A DNA stretch of 48,222 nt from an uncultured bacterium (GTDB lineage: Bacteria; Bacteroidota; Bacteroidia; Bacteroidales; Muribaculaceae): NCBI GenBank assembly GCA_905214735.1, contig CAJMNI010000015.1:1-48222 (forward strand), read 5' to 3'. The translations under genes and the position numbers were made by a program. A model generated the notes under the pieces. The model searched no databases. It saw nothing but the letters and a program-made list of their open reading frames with translations, and had not been told where the DNA came from. Positions 43,271 through 48,222 of the stretch are shown here, piece after piece. Every line of letters starts with the position of its first letter. Position 1 is the first letter of the stretch.

Positions 43271-43683
43271 TTGCGGAGATAAAGAAGGAGTTTTTCACCT
43301 ATCGCAACGGCATGCTTGCCGACACGCTGCGCCGCTACGGCATGCCGCATAAGGTGATCTTCGGTCTGGAAGTGCCCCGGCTCGCCGAGATAGCCCGCGG
43401 TCTGACTCCGTCGGAAGAGCTCGCCGACATGCTCTGGGCCGACAGCGAGGTGAGGGAATCACGCCTGCTCGCCTGCTGGCTCTATCCTCTCGATTCCGTC
43501 ACGGCCGACAAATGCATCGCTCTGGCCGGTTCGGCAAGGACCGCCGAAGAGGCCCAGATGCTCGCCTTCAGAATTTTCAAGCGCCTTCCTTTCGCCGCTT
43601 CTCTCCTTGAGGAATTTGAAAAGAGGCGCGCCGGCAACGAAGCTTTCGCACGCGCAGCCGACGCACTCGCCGCCCATCTCTGA
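43267..43683 (+). CDS. Small AlkD-like HEAT-repeat protein
   Basis: Protein of 138 residues, all helical, resembling DNA alkylation repair (AlkD-type) proteins: MPHKVIFGLEVPRLAEIAR and RESRLLACWLYP follow the helical-repeat pattern. AlkD itself has about 230 residues, so this is a short form with fewer repeats and may lack glycosylase activity. It starts inside the DPP III stop (ATGA overlap), so translation is coupled despite an unrelated predicted role. Confidence 0.65.
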   Translation: MIAEIKKEFFTYRNGMLADTLRRYGMPHKVIFGLEVPRLAEIARGLTPSEELADMLWADSEVRESRLLACWLYPLDSVTADKCIALAGSARTAEEAQMLAFRIFKRLPFAASLLEEFEKRRAGNEAFARAADALAAHL

Positions 43684-43731
43684 CGGTTTCACGCTCAATG
43701 ACATGACATTTCGCTCCCCGGGGCGAACTCT

Positions 43732-43785
43732 GATAAGCCTTGCGGCGTTTTTTCTGTAACAAGAAAAAACGCCGCAAATCTTATC
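43732..43785 (+). promoter_or_regulatory. Long hairpin ending 3 nt before the ppk start codon
   Basis: A perfect 16-bp stem (43740-43755 with 43762-43777) is extended by GATAAG/CTTATC (43732-43737 with 43780-43785) across a 2x2 internal loop. The tip is GTAACA. It begins about 50 bp after the AlkD-like stop, so it could be that operon's terminator, yet no T-run follows it. Its base lies 3 nt before ATG 43789 and would mask the ribosome site if transcribed. Confidence 0.7.
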
Positions 43786-43788
43786 GCT

Positions 43789-45993
43789 ATGTCAGACAAT
43801 ATATCAAACAAACGCCCTTATGTAGACCGCGACATAAGCTGGATGTATTTCAACCGTCGGATCCTGCAGGAGGCGATGCGCCCGGAAGTTCCGGTTCTCG
43901 AACGCCTCTCTTTCCTCGGAATATATTCGAGCAATCTCGACGAGTTTTTCCGCGTGAGGATGGCCACCATTTCCCGCATCGCCGGCATAAAGGGACGCCA
44001 GCTGAAGGCGGAGCAGAGCATGGCAAAAAAACTCTTCCGACGCCTCACGGCCATCGACGTCGAATATGCCGCCACCTATCAGCAGGCCATTAATGAGGTG
44101 ATAGCCGACCTGAAGGCCGACAACATCTGTCTGATCAGCGAGAAGGATCTCACCGACGACCAGGCGCATTTCGTTCGCTGCACTTTCCGCAAAACTATCT
44201 CGGGCTTCTGCAGCCCGGTGTGGCTCAGCGCGCTGAAGGAGTTTTCCTCAGAAAGCGACAGCCATATATACCTTGCCGTTGAACTCTCGGGACCGGAAAT
44301 CGCCACCGACTATGCCTTGATAGAATTGCCCACCGCCACCTGCGGACGTTTCATCACGCTCCCGCAGTCCGGGGGCTGCAACTATGTGATGTATCTCGAC
44401 GACGTGGTGAGACATTGTCTGCCGATGATTTTCCCCGGCATGGGCTATACGCAGTTCCGTGCCTTCTCTTTCAAGTTTACCAAGGATGCTGAAATGGAGA
44501 TCGACAATGACCTTCATGCCGGCACGATGGAGAAGATTGCGAAAGCGGTGAGAAGCCGCAAGAAAGGGGCCGCGCTCCGGGTGCTTTACGACGCCGAGAT
44601 GCCGCAGTCGCTCCTCTCCCTGCTGATGAAGAAGCTGAAGATCGACAACCTCGACACTGTCCAGCCCACGGGCCGATATCAGAACCATAAGGATTTCATG
44701 TCGTTCCCCTCGGCCTGCCGCAAAGACCTGAAATATCCCGACTGGCCGCAGGTGGTGCCTCCTGACCTGAAGCTCACCAGGTCGCTGCTGCAGCTCATCT
44801 CTGAAAAAGACCGCTTCATCCATGTGCCCTACCAGACTTTTGACTATGTGATCCGCCTGCTGCAGGAGGCCGCAGTGTCGAAAACGGTGAAGAGCATAAA
44901 GATCACGCTCTATCGTCTGGCAAAGAATTCGAAGATAGCCAAGGCGCTCAAATGCGCCGCCCGCAACGGCAAGAAGGTGACTGCTGTGGTGGAACTGCTC
45001 GCCCGCTTCGACGAGTCGAGCAATATCCATTATGCCCGTGAGCTTCAGGAGGCGGGCGTCCATGTGCAGTTTGGCGTGGAGGGCCTGAAGATCCATTCGA
45101 AAATCGTCTACATCAACCTGCGCAACGGCCGCGACATAGCCGTGGTCGGCACCGGCAATTTCCATGAGGGGAACGCCCGGGTATATACCGACTATTTCCT
45201 GATGACCGCCAATTCTTCGATAGTGAAGGAGGTCGGCGCGGTGTTCGACGTTATCAAACGTCCCTACGAGCAGCAGAAGTTCAAGAATCTGCTCGTTTCG
45301 CCCTTCAACATGAGAGAGACGTTCTGCTCCCTCATCGACGATGAGATCCGCAATGCCCGCAAAGGGCTTCCTGCCTGGATCAAGATAAAGATCAACCATA
45401 TCACCGACGAGCGAATGGTGGCCAAGCTTTACGAGGCCTCGCAGGCCGGGGTGAAGATCTATCTGCTGGTGAGGGGGAACTGCTCGGTTGTGACCGGAAT
45501 CGGCGGCGTGAGCGAAAACATCAGCGGCGCCGGAATCATCGACCGCTATCTGGAGCATTCGCGCATATTCATCTTTTGCGCCAACGGAAAGCAGAAGACT
45601 TTCATGGGTTCGGCCGACTGGATGCCGCGCAATCTCGACCGCCGCATCGAGGTGATCACCGCCGTGAAAGACGCCGACCTGAAGGCCGATCTGCTGCGCA
45701 CTGTCGATTATGGCCTTCGCGACAACGTGCAGGCAAGGGTGGTCGACGGTACGGGCCGCAATGATTTCCGGGTGATTCCGGGTGAGGAGACGCCGTTCCG
45801 CTCGCAGGAACGCCTCTATATGGAGTATTCGGGGCAGATTCCTCCGGCCGGTGAAATCCTCCGCGAAGACAAGGAGCTCGTCGCCGAACCGAAAGAACCC
45901 GCCGCCGAGGTGTCGGGGAAAACACAGGCCGATTCCGACCCGCAGACCTTGCAGACCGAACACCTTGAGAAGGGAGACGGGGACGAGGGGTGA
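43789..45993 (+). CDS. ppk1: Polyphosphate kinase 1
   Basis: Makes inorganic polyphosphate from ATP. At 734 residues it has the four-domain PPK1 architecture, with the N-terminal motif RDISWMYFNRRILQEA. The autophosphorylated histidine is His436 (GLKIHSKI), and the second active-site histidine is His590 (LEHSRIFIF), followed by GSADWMPRNLDRR. A charged C-terminal tail of about 45 residues (Glu, Lys, Pro, Thr rich) extends beyond the usual end. ppx follows 57 bp later, so synthesis and breakdown are co-encoded. A large hairpin precedes its start codon. Confidence 0.96.
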   Translation: MSDNISNKRPYVDRDISWMYFNRRILQEAMRPEVPVLERLSFLGIYSSNLDEFFRVRMATISRIAGIKGRQLKAEQSMAKKLFRRLTAIDVEYAATYQQAINEVIADLKADNICLISEKDLTDDQAHFVRCTFRKTISGFCSPVWLSALKEFSSESDSHIYLAVELSGPEIATDYALIELPTATCGRFITLPQSGGCNYVMYLDDVVRHCLPMIFPGMGYTQFRAFSFKFTKDAEMEIDNDLHAGTMEKIAKAVRSRKKGAALRVLYDAEMPQSLLSLLMKKLKIDNLDTVQPTGRYQNHKDFMSFPSACRKDLKYPDWPQVVPPDLKLTRSLLQLISEKDRFIHVPYQTFDYVIRLLQEAAVSKTVKSIKITLYRLAKNSKIAKALKCAARNGKKVTAVVELLARFDESSNIHYARELQEAGVHVQFGVEGLKIHSKIVYINLRNGRDIAVVGTGNFHEGNARVYTDYFLMTANSSIVKEVGAVFDVIKRPYEQQKFKNLLVSPFNMRETFCSLIDDEIRNARKGLPAWIKIKINHITDERMVAKLYEASQAGVKIYLLVRGNCSVVTGIGGVSENISGAGIIDRYLEHSRIFIFCANGKQKTFMGSADWMPRNLDRRIEVITAVKDADLKADLLRTVDYGLRDNVQARVVDGTGRNDFRVIPGEETPFRSQERLYMEYSGQIPPAGEILREDKELVAEPKEPAAEVSGKTQADSDPQTLQTEHLEKGDGDEG

Positions 45994-46040
45994 ATTTGGA
46001 ATGTTGAATGTTGAATTTGGAATTTGGAATTTGGAATAAT
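45992..46040. repeat. Heptanucleotide tandem array (GAATTTG/GAATGTT x7)
   Basis: Seven exact-period units start inside the ppk stop codon: GAATTTG, GAATGTT, GAATGTT, then three GAATTTG and a final GAATAAT. It fills nearly all of the 57-bp ppk-ppx gap and ends 10 bp before the ppx ATG. Confidence 0.9.
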
Positions 46041-46050
46041 TGATAAAAGG

Positions 46051-46956
46051 ATGAAAGAGAGAACATACGCCGCCATCGACATCGGTTCCAATGCCGTTCG
46101 CCTGCTGATCAAGCGCAGCGACGATGGCGATGAAGGGGGAATGCCCCGGCTCAAGAAGCTGCAGCTGCTGCGCGTGCCGCTCCGGCTCGGCTTCGACGTT
46201 TTCGACAAGGGAGAGGTTTCCCCATCGAAAGCCGAGGATCTGGTGCGTCTGATGAAGGCCTACAAGCAACTGATGAAAATATACCGCACCGATTGCTATC
46301 GGGCCTGCGCCACGTCGGCGATGCGCGACGCCCGCAACGGCGCCGAGATCATACGCCGCATTAAAAAGGAAACCGATATCGAAATAGAGATCATTCCCGG
46401 CAAGGAGGAGGCCAGGATTGTCTACAACAACCATATCGAACGGGGCGGAGCCGATGACGGGAATTACCTTTATGTCGACGTGGGGGGTGGCAGCACGGAG
46501 TGCAACCTCCTCTCGGAGGGTAAGCTTATCGAATCGCGATCGTTCAATATCGGCACTGTCCGCATTCTGACCGACAAGGTCAAACCCCGCGAGCAGGAGG
46601 ATTTGCATGAGTTTCTCGAGGATATCCATCGGAAATATCCTGAGATAACGATCATAGGCTCTGGCGGCAACATCAATAAGCTCAATAAGATGGCATATCG
46701 CGACGAGAAAACGCCCGGCGTGCTCGGGGTCGATGATCTGGCGCGTCTCTATCACACTTTGGCGCCGCTCAGCGTCAAGCAGCGCATGGAACGTTTCGGA
46801 CTGCGTCGCGACCGCGCCGACGTGATCATCCCCGCGGCCGAGATTTTTCTCAACATCGCCTCGGTGGTCGGAGCGAACCGCATCATCGTGCCGACAGTCG
46901 GCGTGGCCGACGGTATCATCGACGGCCTATATCTCGCCGACTCCGGCAAGCAATGA
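46051..46956 (+). CDS. Ppx/GppA exopolyphosphatase family protein
   Basis: ASKHA-fold phosphatase of 301 residues acting on polyphosphate or pppGpp. The phosphate-binding motifs are AAIDIGSNAVRLL at the start and VDVGGGSTECNL (about 140); GSGGNINKL follows. It has only the two core lobes; the C-terminal HD-like domain of E. coli Ppx is absent. ATG 46051 directly follows AAAAGG, which serves as ribosome site; a TTG nine codons upstream lies inside the repeat array and is rejected. It pairs with ppk in polyphosphate balance. Confidence 0.92.
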   Translation: MKERTYAAIDIGSNAVRLLIKRSDDGDEGGMPRLKKLQLLRVPLRLGFDVFDKGEVSPSKAEDLVRLMKAYKQLMKIYRTDCYRACATSAMRDARNGAEIIRRIKKETDIEIEIIPGKEEARIVYNNHIERGGADDGNYLYVDVGGGSTECNLLSEGKLIESRSFNIGTVRILTDKVKPREQEDLHEFLEDIHRKYPEITIIGSGGNINKLNKMAYRDEKTPGVLGVDDLARLYHTLAPLSVKQRMERFGLRRDRADVIIPAAEIFLNIASVVGANRIIVPTVGVADGIIDGLYLADSGKQ

Positions 46957-46961
46957 CGCCG

Positions 46962-47027
46962 CCCGATCAAGCCCCCCGATCAGGCCCGCAATCAAACCCC
47001 GCAATCATGAAACGACGCCCCGCAATC
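46962..47027. repeat. Degenerate 12-13 bp repeats after ppx
   Basis: Starting a few bases after the ppx stop, units such as CCCGATCAAGCC, CCCGATCAGGC, CCGCAATCAAAC and CCCGCAATCATG recur about every 12-13 bp. The rest of the gap to 47242 is AT-rich and carries a hairpin (47028-47044) and a possible promoter. Confidence 0.55.
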
Positions 47028-47044
47028 TCACTGAATTACAGTGA
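47028..47044. terminator. Hairpin after ppx
   Basis: TCACTG pairs with CAGTGA around AATTA, with a weaker outer CCCG/CGGG extension. No T-run follows, so termination is uncertain. Confidence 0.35.
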
Positions 47045-47061
47045 CGGGCCATAGATTTCAC

Positions 47062-47069
47062 TATGTTTG
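47062..47069 (+). promoter_or_regulatory. Possible -7 box of the cold-shock-like gene
   Basis: TATGTTTG matches TAnnTTTG. It would leave a leader of about 167 nt. No -33 TTG is present at the right spacing. Confidence 0.4.
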
Positions 47070-47242
47070 GCCGCGGATGTTTGCTGTTTTTGCACAAAAA
47101 TTAGCCGGAATTTTGTCGTTATAAGAAATTTTTGTAAATTAGAGGGTCAAAATTCGCTGTTTTCATTCCGCTGCGATCTTCTGACACTATTTGCATACGA
47201 TAGAAATGTTTTACATGATATTCAATTCAATTTAATTGAACA

Positions 47243-48118
47243 ATGGAAGAATTAATTTTAGAATTGCTTGAAGAGGGCGACCGTGTGATTTTCATGTTCA
47301 ATAACGCTCATCCTCTCAAAGCCACGTTTGTGAAATGCAGTAACAGATGCGTGGTTCTAATCAACAAAATGGGACGTCTCACCGTGATAAGGGTCGATGA
47401 CATCGTGCGTTTTCAGAAAGTGGATCCTGAGCGTCTGCCGATGTCTGACGGAAGCTTCAGGCGTCAGGCCGGTGCGGTCGACAGCCGCTATTACGCCGAT
47501 GCCGAAAGCCGCACGGATAGCGACTGCGAGGAGGAAACCTCCGAAAGTGAGGCGAAAGAGAATGCCGTCAGCCTTGAGAGCGTGGTCGGTCCGACCGAAC
47601 TTTACGAGCTTGAGATTCCGGAAGTGGCTCCGGTGAAAGTCGTGGGCAAAGTCAATCTTGACGAAATCGAACGCAAGCCCCGCCGCCGCGTCACCCGTCT
47701 TGACTTCAACGACAGCCGTGCCGACAACGATTTCGAAGATGAGGCCGACGATGACTCTTCGCCGATGCTTCCGGCTATGGGTGTGGTGACCTCGATTGGC
47801 CCGAAGTTCGGATTTATAGACTCCGAAGGTTCAAACTTTTATTTCAATTACGGCGAAATCATCGGCAACGGTCGTTCAAAAAAATCGCTCAATAAGGGAG
47901 ACGAAGTAGTTTTCACCCCGACCACCAATCCGCAGGGGAAAGTGGCAAAGGCCGTTCATCATCCCTGGAGCGTGGATCGCCATCTCCACATCATTGAGAA
48001 AATGATGGATCGCGACATGCGCAACGCCTCCCTCCTTGCCCGCCAGCTTGTCGACGCGTTTCCCGACGACGACACCGTGCAGAACGAACTCTTCGCCATC
48101 GGAATGAAAAATTATTGA
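47243..48118 (+). CDS. Two-domain protein: Sm-like N terminus, cold-shock-like OB domain
   Basis: Protein of 291 residues without signal peptide or membrane segment. Residues 1-57 form a small beta-rich domain with an Sm/Hfq-like strand pattern (GDRVIFMFNNAHPLKATFV, then VVLINKMGRLTVIRVDDIV). A Glu/Asp/Ser-rich linker (about 75-170) follows. Residues about 172-235 resemble a cold-shock OB fold (GVVTSIGPKFGFIDSEGSNFYF, compare the CspA pattern GxVKWFxxxKGFGFI). A helical C-terminal tail of about 50 residues ends the protein. It is probably an RNA-binding protein; the Sm comparison is inference from residue pattern only. Confidence 0.65.
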   Translation: MEELILELLEEGDRVIFMFNNAHPLKATFVKCSNRCVVLINKMGRLTVIRVDDIVRFQKVDPERLPMSDGSFRRQAGAVDSRYYADAESRTDSDCEEETSESEAKENAVSLESVVGPTELYELEIPEVAPVKVVGKVNLDEIERKPRRRVTRLDFNDSRADNDFEDEADDDSSPMLPAMGVVTSIGPKFGFIDSEGSNFYFNYGEIIGNGRSKKSLNKGDEVVFTPTTNPQGKVAKAVHHPWSVDRHLHIIEKMMDRDMRNASLLARQLVDAFPDDDTVQNELFAIGMKNY

Positions 48119-48126
48119 CGCAATAT

Positions 48127-48143
48127 TCCCCGATTTTCGGGGA
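48127..48143 (+). terminator. Terminator-like hairpin at the right end
   Basis: TCCCCGA pairs with TCGGGGA around TTT, 9 bp after the preceding stop. A T-rich stretch (TAATTTTTATAG) follows after about 10 bp. Bases 48144-48222 are AT-rich with no recognisable feature. Confidence 0.55.
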
Positions 48144-48222
48144 GCATAGTTGTAATTTTTATAGGTTAATAATTAGAGATATTCAGAAAATAGCTAACTG
48201 ATTATTTGTCAGATTGGTAGAT

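Noticed and set aside
44248..46755. 835-codon minus-strand open frame opposite ppk and ppx
   Set aside because: The plus strand encodes complete PPK1 and Ppx with all motifs. The antisense frame crosses two genes and the repeat array and has no recognisable domain; it comes from GC-rich codon use.

Overview
The window looks like a Bacteroidales chromosome with a moderately high GC content. The gene content resembles Muribaculaceae (S24-7) more than the AT-rich Bacteroides. The phylum call rests on three things: repeated promoters of the Bacteroidetes type (TTTG or TTG about 20 bp upstream of TAnnTTTG), an UpxY-like NusG paralogue heading a capsule/EPS operon, and outer-membrane and cell-wall families typical of the group. 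No rRNA, complete tRNA, CRISPR array or intact mobile element is visible. The family-level placement is inference.

Left part (1-8182). A possible attachment-site scar and a short unrecognised ORF lie at the left edge. Next comes a minus-strand methionine operon (PLP sulfhydrylase, metF, B12-dependent metH), then a class I fumarase on the minus strand.

EPS locus (8318-18015, plus strand). UpxY-like regulator, Wza-like export lipoprotein and Wzc-like tyrosine kinase form one unit. rfbA, rfbC and a Wzy-like polymerase follow, with their own promoter. Two GT4 glycosyltransferases come next; the second is fused to a P-loop kinase. Internal terminators and promoters split the locus into at least three units. 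No flippase, initiating transferase, rfbB or rfbD is present. A 530 bp repeat-rich gap and a small minus-strand thioredoxin follow.

Cell-envelope operon (19061-29836, plus strand). A secreted golvesin/amidase-like protein, a GT2, a GalT/HIT-like protein (DUF4922), a SpoIID-like protein without a signal peptide and an AmpG-like permease are packed with overlaps or very short gaps. A BamA/TamL-like lipoprotein follows. This reads as a peptidoglycan turnover and re-use pathway and is the best candidate for an under-described system.

Right part (29917-48222). HAD phosphatase, His-rich P1B metal ATPase, gdhA and an OmpA porin (both minus strand, both with long leaders), a degenerate M23-like protein, dxr, rseP, an RlmI-like methyltransferase, dipeptidyl peptidase III, an AlkD-like protein, ppk and ppx, and a two-domain Sm-like/cold-shock-like protein.

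A recurring oddity is short tandem repeats, several with a 7-bp period, placed at or within a few bases of stop codons (metH, the GT4-kinase gene, ppk, ppx). All functions are assigned by reading motifs; no database search was run.
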